A DNA stretch of 64,000 nucleotides from Ruegeria_B marisflavi (GCF_025673445.1 NZ_JAOVQN010000002.1:310001-374000); one strand, 5' to 3'. Shown: positions 7,391 to 16,502, counted from the first letter of the stretch. Notes: generated by a model from the sequence alone, not told the origin. Translations and numbers: made by a program.

Positions 7391-10300
7391 TCAGCGGGTG
7401 CCCAGCAGGCGGGCCGCCTCGGCTTTCGCGCGCTGGGCCGAGGCGATGCGCACGGGGCCGTAACCGCGGATCTCGTCGGCGGATTCGAGCGCCGCAAGCG
7501 CCGTGTCGGGGTCTGTACAAAACGGCACATTCGCCATCAGATCGCTGTACCAAACGGTCAATTCGCGGTGCAATCTGGCCTCGGCGTGATAGCCGAACGG
7601 ATTGAGCAGCGACCCGCGCAGCCCCTTCATCCGCGCAAGCCCGCGCAAGACAGGCGTCATCCAGGGCCCGAAAGCGCGCTTTGCCGGCCAGCCGCGGGCA
7701 TCGGTTTTCCGGCTCAGAAGCGGCGGTGCCATGTGGTATTTCACCGTGAATTCGCCCTCGAAATTGTCGGTCAGTTCGCGGGTGAAATCCGTTGAGGTCA
7801 TCAGCCGGGCCACTTCGAATTCGTCCTTATAGGCCAATAGCTTGAAGAGGTTGCGTGCGGCTGCACGCAGCATCTCGTCGCTGGCCTGCGGCATCGCCGT
7901 GCGAAAGCTCTGCAACTGGTCGGTGTAGCGCTTGGCATAGGCCGCGTCCTGATACTCGGCCAGAAACGCGGCGCGGCGGGTAACCATCTGATCATACGTC
8001 TCTTTTTGCGGCTCGGCCTCGCGATACCCGTGCAGTCGCGCCGGGTCCGAGGCCATCGCCCGCCCCACCGCAAAGGCCAGACGGTTCTTTTCTACCGCCA
8101 CGCCATTGAGCAGGATCGCCTGACCCAGCGCGGTCAGGCTGACCGGCACCAACCCCTGCTGCCAGGCGTAGCCCAGCATCATGACATTGGCGAAAACCGC
8201 GTCTCCCAGGAGTGTTTCCGCGGCCTCGTTGGCATTGAAACCATTGACATTTTCCAGCCCGACCACGGCGCGGATGGCGGTCTCGCGGGCGTCGATCTTG
8301 AGTTGCGCATCGCGATGCAGAACCAGATCTCCGGTGGGCATCTCGGCCCGGTTCAGCACCACCCGCGTGCCGCTCCGATAATGCGCCGAGGCCTTGGGCG
8401 CGGAACTGACCACCATGTCACAGCCGATCACCGCATCCGCGCCACCGGCGTCGATGCGCACCTGATGCAACGCGTCCGGGCGGGCGCCAAGGCGTATGTA
8501 GCTGAGAACAGTGCCGAATTTCTGCGCAAACCCGGTGAAATCCAGAACCGAGGCGCCCAGCCCCTCGAGATGGGCGGCCATGGTGATCAGCGCGCCCACG
8601 GTGACGACGCCAGTGCCGCCGACCCCAGTGACCAGCAGGTCAAAGGGGTCGGAGAGTGCGGGCAGGGTGGGCATGGGCAGGCCGCTTTCCAGCTGCTCCA
8701 GATCCAGCTTGACTGCGCGCTTGCGTCGGGTCGCGCCCTCGACGGTGACGAAGCTGGGGCAAAACCCGTTCAGGCAGGAGAAATCCTTGTTGCAGGAGCT
8801 GAGGTTGATCTTGCGCTTGCGCCCCAGCGGCGTCTCGCGCGGCTCGACGCTGAGACAGTTCGAAGCGACCGAACAGTCGCCGCAGCCCTCGCAGACCAGA
8901 TCGTTGATCCAGGCGAACCGGGCCGGGTCCTCGATTTTGCCGCGCTTGCGGCGGCGGCGTTTCTCGGTGGCGCAGGTCTGTTCATAGATCAGCACGGAAA
9001 CGCCCTTGATCTCGCGCAACTCCTTTTGCACCGGCATCAGCTCGGCCCGATCGTGAAAGGTGGTGCCCGTAGGGAAATCGGCGCGGTCGAATTTTGCGAT
9101 ATCGTCCGAGACCAGCGCAATGCGCGCGACCCCTTCGGCGCGGCAGGTCTGGGCGATTCCCGAGACGCTGACCGGCCCGTCGACCGGCTGCCCGCCGGTC
9201 ATCGCCACGGCGTCGTTATAGAGGATCTTGTAGGTGATATTGGTGCCCGCCGCGACCGCCTGCCGGATCGCGAGAGAGCCCGAGTGGTACCAGGTGCCTT
9301 CGCCCAGGTTCTGGAAAATATGCTTGCCGCCATTGAACTTGCTGGCCACCACATGCGGCACGCCCTCACCGCCCATCTGGGCGTATCCGTCGGTGTCGCG
9401 GTTCATCCAACTGGCCATCACGTGGCAGCCGATACCGCTGTTGGCGCGCGAGCCTTCGGGCACCTTGGTCGAGGTATTGTGCGGGCAGCCCGAGCAGAAA
9501 TAGGGGGTGCGGGTGGCGCCGGGCACCGCGATCACGGGCGGCGGTGTTTCGGTCAGCGCGCGGGCCCGGGCGGGCAGGTTTTCCTCGGGAAAGAACGCAT
9601 CCAGACGCGCGGCCACCACGGGGGCCAGCATCAGCGGGCTCAGCTCGCCGGTCCAGGGGATCAGGGGCTCGCCCTGTTCGTCGTATTTACCGACCATCCG
9701 GTGCGGTTTGTCGCCCGGCCAGTCATAGAAGTACTCCTTGAACTGACTCTCGATGATGCCGCGCTTTTCCTCGACCACAAGCACCTCCTGCTTGCCGCGC
9801 ACAAAGCGCAGGGCGTTGCGGCGGGCCAGCGGCCAGACCATGCCGACCTTGTAGATGTCGATGCCAAGCGCACGGCATTTGTCCTCGTTCAGACCCAGAA
9901 GGCGCAGCGCCTCCATCAGGTCGAGATGCCCCTTGCCGGTGGTGACAAAGCCGAAGCGCGCGTTGGGCAGGTCATAGATGCGCCGGTCGATCGGGTTTTC
10001 CTCGGCAAAGGCGCGCACGGCGCGCAGCTTGGCCTGAATGCGGGTCTCGATCTCGGGGCTGGGCAGGTCGGCGCGACGGATGTGCAGGCCACCGGCGGGC
10101 AGGTCGATCTGGGGCAGGGTGAACTGACGATCCAGGCGCAACTCGACCGAGCGGCCGCTTTCCACCGTTTCGCTGATCGCCTTGAACCCGACCCAGGTGC
10201 CCGAAAAGCGCGACAGCGCCAGGCCGTATTCGCCGAATTCCAGATACTCTTCGACCGAGGCGGGGTTCAGAGTCGGCATGAACCATGCCATGAAGGCGAC

Positions 10301-10795
10301 GTCGGACTGGTGCGGCATCGAGCTGGAGACGCAGCCGTGGTCGTCGCCCGCCACCACCAGCACACCGCCCTTGGGCGCGCTGCCATAGGCGTTGCCGTGT
10401 TTCAGCGCATCGCCCGAACGATCCACCCCCGGCCCCTTGCCGTACCACATCGAAAAGATGCCCTCGTACCGGCAATCGGGGTCCAGCACCGCCTGTTGCG
10501 CGCCCAGTACGGCGGTGGCGCCCAGATCCTCGTTCACGGCGGGCATGAAGGTGATGCGGTCCTGCTCCAGCCGTGCCTTGGCGCGCCACATCTCCAGATC
10601 CAGCCCGCCCAGCGGCGAGCCCCGATAGCCAGACACGAAACCGGCCGTGTTCAGCCCGGCGGCGCGGTCGCGGCGGGCCTGATCCATCATGATCCGCACC
10701 AGCGCCTGGGTTCCGGTCAAAAACACCCGGCCGGTGATCCGGTTGTAACGATCATCCAGCGCATAGCTGCGCAGGGCGGGGGCGGGATGGGTCAT
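7391..10795 (-). CDS. Indolepyruvate ferredoxin oxidoreductase, fused alpha/beta/gamma type
   Basis: A 1134-residue enzyme of the type that oxidatively decarboxylates aryl or branched 2-oxoacids to acyl-CoA with ferredoxin. The N-terminal pyrimidine-binding part (DRYNRITGRVFLTGTQALVR) precedes a TPP-binding part (YFCSGCPHNTST; GIGCHVMASWMNRDT). Two cysteine clusters follow (CEGCGDCSVASNC and CNKDFSCLNGFC). The C-terminal gamma-type domain starts at LLVTGVGGTGVVTVGALI. The start at 10795 (MTHPAPALRSYALDD) follows TTCAGGATTTCGCG; the longer open frame upstream runs through the promoter region. The gene is divergent from an Lrp/AsnC regulator that probably controls it. Confidence 0.9.
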   Translation of the reverse strand: MTHPAPALRSYALDDRYNRITGRVFLTGTQALVRIMMDQARRDRAAGLNTAGFVSGYRGSPLGGLDLEMWRAKARLEQDRITFMPAVNEDLGATAVLGAQQAVLDPDCRYEGIFSMWYGKGPGVDRSGDALKHGNAYGSAPKGGVLVVAGDDHGCVSSSMPHQSDVAFMAWFMPTLNPASVEEYLEFGEYGLALSRFSGTWVGFKAISETVESGRSVELRLDRQFTLPQIDLPAGGLHIRRADLPSPEIETRIQAKLRAVRAFAEENPIDRRIYDLPNARFGFVTTGKGHLDLMEALRLLGLNEDKCRALGIDIYKVGMVWPLARRNALRFVRGKQEVLVVEEKRGIIESQFKEYFYDWPGDKPHRMVGKYDEQGEPLIPWTGELSPLMLAPVVAARLDAFFPEENLPARARALTETPPPVIAVPGATRTPYFCSGCPHNTSTKVPEGSRANSGIGCHVMASWMNRDTDGYAQMGGEGVPHVVASKFNGGKHIFQNLGEGTWYHSGSLAIRQAVAAGTNITYKILYNDAVAMTGGQPVDGPVSVSGIAQTCRAEGVARIALVSDDIAKFDRADFPTGTTFHDRAELMPVQKELREIKGVSVLIYEQTCATEKRRRRKRGKIEDPARFAWINDLVCEGCGDCSVASNCLSVEPRETPLGRKRKINLSSCNKDFSCLNGFCPSFVTVEGATRRKRAVKLDLEQLESGLPMPTLPALSDPFDLLVTGVGGTGVVTVGALITMAAHLEGLGASVLDFTGFAQKFGTVLSYIRLGARPDALHQVRIDAGGADAVIGCDMVVSSAPKASAHYRSGTRVVLNRAEMPTGDLVLHRDAQLKIDARETAIRAVVGLENVNGFNANEAAETLLGDAVFANVMMLGYAWQQGLVPVSLTALGQAILLNGVAVEKNRLAFAVGRAMASDPARLHGYREAEPQKETYDQMVTRRAAFLAEYQDAAYAKRYTDQLQSFRTAMPQASDEMLRAAARNLFKLLAYKDEFEVARLMTSTDFTRELTDNFEGEFTVKYHMAPPLLSRKTDARGWPAKRAFGPWMTPVLRGLARMKGLRGSLLNPFGYHAEARLHRELTVWYSDLMANVPFCTDPDTALAALESADEIRGYGPVRIASAQRAKAEAARLLGTR

Positions 10796-10839
10796 CGCGA
10801 AATCCTGAAAGAGAGAGGCAGGCGGTAGAATAAACCCGT

Positions 10840-10864
10840 CATTTTGAAAATTCTTGCCAAAATG
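10840..10864. promoter_or_regulatory. Candidate Lrp/AsnC operator dyad
   Basis: A perfect inverted repeat CATTTTG - 11 bases - CAAAATG in the AT-rich gap between the divergent oxidoreductase and Lrp genes. A further CAAAATGA lies at 10909-10916, 19 bases before the Lrp start. Repeated half-sites over a divergent promoter fit Lrp-type regulation, but the assignment is inferred from position and symmetry only. Confidence 0.5.
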
Positions 10865-10934
10865 AACTACATATTCTCGACATGGTGGTTTTTTCTTCCG
10901 ATTGTTAACAAAATGACGAAAGGAATAACCATTG

Positions 10935-11393
10935 ATGCATCTAGACGACCGGGATCGCCGCATTCTGACTCTGTTGCAACAAGACAGCCGAATCTCGAAT
11001 TCCGACCTTGCCGAAGCGGTTGGCATGTCAGCCTCGGCGCTTTGGCGCAGGGTTCGGGCATTGGAAGATGCGGGGGTAATCGAACGTTATGGTGCGGTGG
11101 TAAACACGACCGAAATGGGTTTGACCTTTGAGGCGATTGTTCACGTTCACCTGACCCGGCACGACCCGGATCGCATTGTAGAGTTCATCCGTGCGATAGA
11201 CACCTGTCCGGAAGTACAAGATTGTTATGCCACAACCGGACAGGCTGATTACCACCTGCGGGTCCTGTGCCGTGACCTTGCGGCCTACAACGTGTTTCTC
11301 GAAGGGTTTTTGTTCCGACTGCCCGCAGTGGCCAGTGCGCAGACCAATGTTGTCTTGCGAACAATCAAACGGAACCGACCGGTTGCGGTTTGA
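10935..11393 (+). CDS. Lrp/AsnC-family transcriptional regulator
   Basis: A 152-residue regulator. The N-terminal helix-turn-helix is RILTLLQQDSRISNSDLAEA to VGMSASALWRRVRALEDAGV, and the C-terminal half is the RAM/AsnC ligand-binding domain (VQDCYATTGQADYHLRVLCR). The ATG at 10935 is preferred over the TTG just before it, with AAAGGAATAACC upstream. It is divergent from the 2-oxoacid:ferredoxin oxidoreductase, and Lrp-family proteins often control such amino-acid catabolic enzymes. It likely senses an amino acid and also controls its own promoter. Confidence 0.9.
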   Translation: MHLDDRDRRILTLLQQDSRISNSDLAEAVGMSASALWRRVRALEDAGVIERYGAVVNTTEMGLTFEAIVHVHLTRHDPDRIVEFIRAIDTCPEVQDCYATTGQADYHLRVLCRDLAAYNVFLEGFLFRLPAVASAQTNVVLRTIKRNRPVAV

Positions 11394-11725
11394 CGATTTA
11401 ACCTTTCCGGTCCCATGACAGGTCTGGGGCACGAATGAGCAAAGGGAATTCTGGCGCCTAGTTTGTGAGCCGGAAAGGGGACCTTAACCTTCGCGAGAAA
11501 CTTCTTCGGGGCGTGTCGCGTCGAAAAACTGGTGTTGTGCTGGGGGTTGCGCTTCTGGATCTGGTGAAATGGACGGTTTCACGTATGAATACACGCGACG
11601 CGGGAACCACAAATTGTCTGCTGGACTGACGAGGGCGCCGATACTTACAAAAAGCCGGAACTGCAATCAGCGTGGAACACTTGGCAACCGCAAGACCACG
11701 GCTGCCCGCGTGTCGAAGTGCGTGA
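11394..11725. other. 332-base gap without a convincing gene
   Basis: No start-bearing reading frame with family features is visible. An open frame without a start codon runs from 11589 to 11768 on the plus strand and reads protein-like (WTDEGADTYKKPELQ, AWNTWQPQDHG), so this may be the remains of a coding sequence. No clear terminator with a T-run follows the Lrp gene. Confidence 0.5.
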
Positions 11726-12130
11726 TCAAAGCGCGAAACCGGTCCAAGCCCATGCCATGGCTATATAGGTCAACTGGTGCAGAAACTGGTCAAATCCCAT
11801 CGCGTGCCAGTATCTAGCCTGATTGGGTTGCAACGCTTTTCGGTCTGAATAGAAACCCTTGCCAAAATCAATGTGGAAATGCGCCAGCCATTCTAAGACG
11901 ACGATAAAGCCGATGAAACCTAACGGTGCCCCAAGCAGGACGAAAACAATAATGGAACCTAGGGCATGGACCGAAGCGTGCTGCGCCCGGCCCATATGCC
12001 AGTAGCTGCACCGCCCGGCTAGCATCTTGGGTGTTTGAAGGAAGAAGTCGGCAAACATGTGCTTTACCTGCAAAAGGCAAAGCAGCACCAAAACCGTGCC
12101 GATCGTCACTGGCAACAGACCGTCCTCCAT
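11726..12130 (-). CDS. DUF3307 membrane protein
   Basis: A 134-residue integral membrane protein with about four hydrophobic segments: GTVLVLLCLLQVKHMFADFF, SIIVFVLLGAPLGFIGFIVV, and shorter ones near residues 85 and 125. The pattern HMFADFFLQTPKM ... HASVHALGS is diagnostic of DUF3307, a family of unknown function. Its 5' end faces that of the large ABC-like gene 102 bases away, so they may share a control region. Base composition is lower in GC than the neighbours, which may mean transfer or relaxed selection. Confidence 0.75.
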   Translation of the reverse strand: MEDGLLPVTIGTVLVLLCLLQVKHMFADFFLQTPKMLAGRCSYWHMGRAQHASVHALGSIIVFVLLGAPLGFIGFIVVLEWLAHFHIDFGKGFYSDRKALQPNQARYWHAMGFDQFLHQLTYIAMAWAWTGFAL

Positions 12131-12232
12131 TTCATCCCCGAGGAGAAGCTTAGCGCAATATTCCCGCGCTGCAAAATGAACTCGTTCACACTTCGCGTCG
12201 CTTTTTTCTCGGCGAAATCCGTTGCAAGTCCA

Positions 12233-15200
12233 ATGGCTGGCGCGTTACCCTTAAGGAATGCTCGCGGCGGATGCGCCCTGTCGCGGCAAGTTTTGCGACG
12301 CTTTCTGGGGGGCGGAGCCATAGATCGTACATTGTTCCAATTTATTTGGAAGCACTCAAAACGCGACCAATTGATTTTGTTGGCCGTGACGTCAACCTTG
12401 TTTCCGCTTTTGTATCTGACGCTGGAACTGCCCAAACGGATCATCAACGATGCTATTGGCGCGGCGTCTTCGACGATCGAGGTCTGGGGCTATACCTTCG
12501 ATCAGGTTACCTATCTGGCCATCCTCTGCGCGGCATTCCTGATATCTGTGTTGGCCCACGGGCTGATGAAGATGAAGATCAACACGATGAAAGGCGTGAT
12601 GTCCGAACGGATGCTGCGCCGTTTCCGGTATCTGTTGATCACACGGATTCTAAGGTTCCCTCAGCCCTATTTCGAACGTGTCAGTCAGGGTGAACTGGTG
12701 TCGATGGTCACCGCCGAGAGCGAGCCGATGGGCGGGTTGATGGGGGATATGATCAGCCAGCCGGTCCTTCAGGCCGGCCAGATGATCACCATTTTGTCGT
12801 TTCTCTTTCTGCAAAGCTTCTGGTTCGGGTTGGCGGCCGTTGCGCTGATCCCGTTGCAGGCCTGGCTGATTCCGCGCATGCAACGACAGATCAACCTGCT
12901 CAACAAGAAACGCATACAAGAGGTCCGTATCCTGGCCGCCCAGATCGGTGAAAACGCCTCGGGTGCCGCAACGCTCCGGGCCAATGCCGGTTGGCCGTGG
13001 CGGATGAGCATGCTCAGCTATCAGCTGGGTCGTCTCTATCTGATCCGATTCGATATTTACCAAAAGAAGTTCTTCATGAAATTCGTGAACAACTTCATTG
13101 GCCAACTCACGCCGTTCTTCTTCTATTCGATCGGCGGCTTTCTTGTTCTCCAGGGGCAAGTGTCGCTTGGGGCTCTCGTCGCCGCGCTGGCCGCCTACAA
13201 GGATCTTTCGAGCCCGTGGAAGGAATTGCTGGCCTACTACAATCAGGCGCAGGACATGTCCTTGCGCTGGGATGTCATCCTGGATCGATTTGCCCCGCCG
13301 GGAATGGTTGACGAAGACAAGTTCACCGGCTTTCCCGAAGAGCGCCCGCGCCTGACGGGGGATATCGTGCTCGACAAGGTTTCCGTTCGCGATGGGGACG
13401 GAAACCTTGTGCTCGACGATCTGGATGTCACCTTGCCGGGGGGCAAGGTCATCGGGATCGCGGCGCCCAGCGAACAGGACCGGCGGGCTTTGTCGGAATT
13501 GCTGACACGAGAAGTTCTGCCGGCCAGCGGCAAGGTCCTGATCGGCGAAAACAACCTATCCAATCTTCACCAGATGGTGGTCGCATCGCGCATCGGGCAT
13601 GCTACGTCGCGTCCGATCCTGTTTCAGGGAACCTTTGGCGACAACGTGATGATGCCCATGCGGGTGCGGCCGCAGAGCGACTCCGAGGATCCTCGGTTCC
13701 ATGACGAAACCCTGCGGGCGGGTAACAGCCCTGATGCCTATCACAGCGAATGGCTGGAGCCCGGGCTGGCAGGTTTTGACGATGCCGCAAGATTGCGGGA
13801 ATGGTGGCTGAAACTCGTCGAAGGTCTTGGATCGGGGGCCGCGCTGTTCCGGCGCGGGGCCGAGCAGATATTCTTGGAGAAAGATCATCCAGATCTCGCG
13901 GCCCGACTGGTCGCGCTGCGTCCGATTGTGCAAGAGGCCGTCGAAAGGGCGGGATTGGGTGGGCAAGCCTATCTTTTCGATCCCGAGCAGTACAACCCGG
14001 CCCTGCCGGTGGCTGAGAACCTGCTGTTTGCCACGCCGCGTGAACCCTTCACGCCCGAGGTTCTGGCGGGGCAGACGGATTTTCTGGCCCAGATCAGGGA
14101 TCTGGGTCTGGACGAGACACTTGTCGGTCTGACCCAAGATGTCATCGACATGCTGCGTCAGATCTTTGGTATCGACGGGACAGACCATCCGCTGTTCCGC
14201 AAGCTGAATCTTGAGGCCCGCACCTATGAGACAGCCTTGGCCCTGGTTGAAAAGACACGCGCAGAAGGCGCCAAGGCGCTGGACGACACTCAGCTCGCCA
14301 GTTTGCTGGCGGTTCCATTCAGGATATCGGCCGATCAGATCGGGCCGGCCTTCTCGAACGAGATCAAGGCGCGAATTCTCGAGCTACGCAAGACACATTC
14401 TGCCCAATTGATGAACAGCCTTGATGACGTGTTTTCTCCACTGGACCCGGACAGTTTCGCGCCGGGGCTGAACGTGCTGGAGAACGCCCTGTTCGGCAAG
14501 GTCAGCGAAGTGGGAGGCGCAAGGGCGGACGAGTTGCGCAAACTGATCGCGGACGTGCTGGCGGACCACGGCGTGCAGCCCTTAGTGATCGAGTTGATTT
14601 ATGATGTCCCGGTGGCCTTGGGCGGGCAGAATGTACCGGCGATCTTTGCAGAGCCGCTTGCGTTTACCCGCGCGACGATCAAACGCCCCGATATCCTGGT
14701 TCTGGATCAGGCCTTGGCAAGTTACGACATGCAGACCCAGATCGCCGTCTATCGTAACCTGCGCGCGCTCTTGCCGGAAACGACGATCATCTATTTGAAC
14801 GACGGGTTCCAGAATCCTGCAGTCTTCGATTTCTTCATCGAAGTGCAACGGGGCAGGATCGTGACGGAAGAGGTTCCGCAAAAGCAGGAAGAAGACAGTG
14901 TCGCCTCGGCCGACCTGACCCGGAAGTTGCGGGCGCTGGAACAGACGCCGCTGTTCTCCGGTCTCGACCGGCGGCAACTTCGGCTGCTGGCCTTTGGTGC
15001 GCGCTGGTACAGCGCCAAGGCGGGCGAGGTGGTGTTCCTGAAGGACGATGAACCGACCGATGGCGCCTATATGATGATTGAGGGTGAGGCTGGTCTTTAT
15101 CTCCCGCGTGAGGGGCAAGAGGATCAGCTGATCGCCACCGTCGGGCCGGGCCGGCTGGTGGGCGAACTCGGCTTGATCCGCAAGGTGCCGCGCGCGCTGA

Positions 15201-15328
15201 GCATGGTGGCGGAAACCGACATAACCTGTCTGCGCATCGGCGAGGAAGAGTTCTTGGCAGTGGTCGAGAATGACGCCGCGACCGCGTTCAAGCTGTTGCA
15301 GGTGGTGGCGGGCTACGTATCGAACTAA
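12233..15328 (+). CDS. ABC-exporter-like protein with degenerate, enlarged ATPase domain and C-terminal cNMP-binding domain
   Basis: About 1031 residues; the start is uncertain (ATGs at 12176 and 12233 lack good ribosome sites, and the frame is open from 12035). Residues 30-370 form an ABC exporter membrane domain (LELPKRIINDAIG; FERVSQGELVSMVTAESEPM). The ATPase-like region starts near 376, but where Walker A should be (about 406-418) it reads IGIAAPSEQDRRAL, with no GxxGxGKS. A Q-loop-like segment is at about 460, an LGGQ signature-like motif at about 797, and Walker B/D-loop-like PDILVLDQALASYD near 818-831 with Gln for the catalytic Glu. The H-loop position reads YLNDGF, without His. Roughly 335 residues separate Q-loop and signature, against 50-60 normally. 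Residues 901-1031 are a cyclic-nucleotide-binding domain (GRLVGELGLIRKVPRALSMV). It is probably a membrane protein that does not hydrolyse ATP at this site; function unknown. Confidence 0.8.
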   Translation: MAGALPLRNARGGCALSRQVLRRFLGGGAIDRTLFQFIWKHSKRDQLILLAVTSTLFPLLYLTLELPKRIINDAIGAASSTIEVWGYTFDQVTYLAILCAAFLISVLAHGLMKMKINTMKGVMSERMLRRFRYLLITRILRFPQPYFERVSQGELVSMVTAESEPMGGLMGDMISQPVLQAGQMITILSFLFLQSFWFGLAAVALIPLQAWLIPRMQRQINLLNKKRIQEVRILAAQIGENASGAATLRANAGWPWRMSMLSYQLGRLYLIRFDIYQKKFFMKFVNNFIGQLTPFFFYSIGGFLVLQGQVSLGALVAALAAYKDLSSPWKELLAYYNQAQDMSLRWDVILDRFAPPGMVDEDKFTGFPEERPRLTGDIVLDKVSVRDGDGNLVLDDLDVTLPGGKVIGIAAPSEQDRRALSELLTREVLPASGKVLIGENNLSNLHQMVVASRIGHATSRPILFQGTFGDNVMMPMRVRPQSDSEDPRFHDETLRAGNSPDAYHSEWLEPGLAGFDDAARLREWWLKLVEGLGSGAALFRRGAEQIFLEKDHPDLAARLVALRPIVQEAVERAGLGGQAYLFDPEQYNPALPVAENLLFATPREPFTPEVLAGQTDFLAQIRDLGLDETLVGLTQDVIDMLRQIFGIDGTDHPLFRKLNLEARTYETALALVEKTRAEGAKALDDTQLASLLAVPFRISADQIGPAFSNEIKARILELRKTHSAQLMNSLDDVFSPLDPDSFAPGLNVLENALFGKVSEVGGARADELRKLIADVLADHGVQPLVIELIYDVPVALGGQNVPAIFAEPLAFTRATIKRPDILVLDQALASYDMQTQIAVYRNLRALLPETTIIYLNDGFQNPAVFDFFIEVQRGRIVTEEVPQKQEEDSVASADLTRKLRALEQTPLFSGLDRRQLRLLAFGARWYSAKAGEVVFLKDDEPTDGAYMMIEGEAGLYLPREGQEDQLIATVGPGRLVGELGLIRKVPRALSMVAETDITCLRIGEEEFLAVVENDAATAFKLLQVVAGYVSN

Positions 15329-15344
15329 GGGCGAAGGGGCGGAG

Positions 15345-16502
15345 TCACTGCCCGGCCAGCCCCATTTGACGCACGGCGAGGTCCCTCATGATCTCTTCGG
15401 AGCCACCGCCTATCGCCATCACCTTGACCTCGCGCCAGACCCGTTCCACCGGGTTGCCCACCAGATACCCGGCGCCACCGAAGATTTGCATGCCCTCAGA
15501 GGCCACGAATTCCAGTGCCTTGGTCGATTGTACCTTGGCCTTGGCAATCTCGGCGCTGGGCATCAGACCTTGGTTCATCGTCCAGCAGATGCGCTCCAGA
15601 TAAGCTTCGGTCATGTCGATGCGCGCTGACATCTCGGCAAACTTGTGGGCAATGACTTGATGTTCGATCAGCCGCTTGGCAAAGGTCTTGCGTTCGCGCG
15701 CCCAATCCAGCGCGGCGTCATAGCAGACGCGCATCATGCCCAAGCCGCCGGCGGTCATGGCAAGGCGTTCATAGTTGAAGTTGTTCATGATTGCGATGAA
15801 ACCCTTGTTCTCCGGTCCGATCAGCGCCTCGGCGGGGACGCGGCAATCGTCGAAATGCAGCATGGCCTGCGTCGAACAGTGCCAGCCCATCTTGCCGCCC
15901 AACGGGGTGCGGGTGAAACCGGGCGTACCCGCCTCGATCAGGAAGAGCGAGATACCGCCAAGGCCCGGCCCCCCGGTGCGGGCGCCCACCACGAACCACC
16001 GGGCGTCCATGCCCCCGGTGATGTAGGCCTTGGCCCCGTTCAGTACCCATCCATCTGCCACTCGTTCAGCCCGCGTGGTCAGGTTGGCCACGTCCGAGCC
16101 GCCTCCCGGTTCGGTAATCGCCAGCGCCGAGTTCATCCGCCCCTGTACGATCTCGGGCAGGATGGTGCGGCGGAACTCTTCGGGCGCGAACCGGACCATC
16201 GGGCCGATCGAGATCGACCGCCCGCCTACTGCCGCCGCAACGCCCGAGGCGCCACAGCCAAAAGCCAGTTCGGCATAGTCGGCCCGCATGAAGGCGTCAT
16301 CGAATCCTAATCCGCCGTATTCCTCGGGCACGCCAAAACCAAACACGCCCATCTCCCCAAGCTTTTGGTGCAAGCTCCAGGGGACGGCCTGCGCGGCCTC
16401 CCAATCTTCGACATGGGGTTTCACTTCGGCATCGAAGAAACGTTTGAGCGTGCTGCGATAGGCCTCGCGCTCGGGTGTCATGAAGGGAGAAGGGCAGGTC
16501 AT
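15345..16502 (-). CDS. Acyl-CoA dehydrogenase
   Basis: A 385-residue FAD enzyme that introduces a 2,3 double bond into acyl-CoA and passes electrons to ETF. The flavin/substrate signature ALAITEPGGGSDVANL is near residues 128-143, and the C-terminal region has MQIFGGAGYL and GGGSEEIMRDL, where the Glu of SEEIM takes the catalytic-base position. Its start overlaps the end of the tetR gene (ATGA), so the two form an operon divergent from the AtuA-like operon. It likely performs a first oxidation step for the substrate handled by that cluster. Confidence 0.9.
   Translation of the reverse strand: MTCPSPFMTPEREAYRSTLKRFFDAEVKPHVEDWEAAQAVPWSLHQKLGEMGVFGFGVPEEYGGLGFDDAFMRADYAELAFGCGASGVAAAVGGRSISIGPMVRFAPEEFRRTILPEIVQGRMNSALAITEPGGGSDVANLTTRAERVADGWVLNGAKAYITGGMDARWFVVGARTGGPGLGGISLFLIEAGTPGFTRTPLGGKMGWHCSTQAMLHFDDCRVPAEALIGPENKGFIAIMNNFNYERLAMTAGGLGMMRVCYDAALDWARERKTFAKRLIEHQVIAHKFAEMSARIDMTEAYLERICWTMNQGLMPSAEIAKAKVQSTKALEFVASEGMQIFGGAGYLVGNPVERVWREVKVMAIGGGSEEIMRDLAVRQMGLAGQ

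Noticed and set aside
8006..10828. A 940-codon open frame on the plus strand opposite the oxidoreductase gene
   Set aside because: It is the antisense of a strongly conserved enzyme, reads as low-complexity Gln/His/Arg/Gly-rich text with no domain, and is a by-product of high GC at third codon positions.
12035..12232. Upstream extension of the ABC-like protein to 12035
   Set aside because: The added residues have no family features, lack a ribosome site and would overlap the divergent DUF3307 gene.
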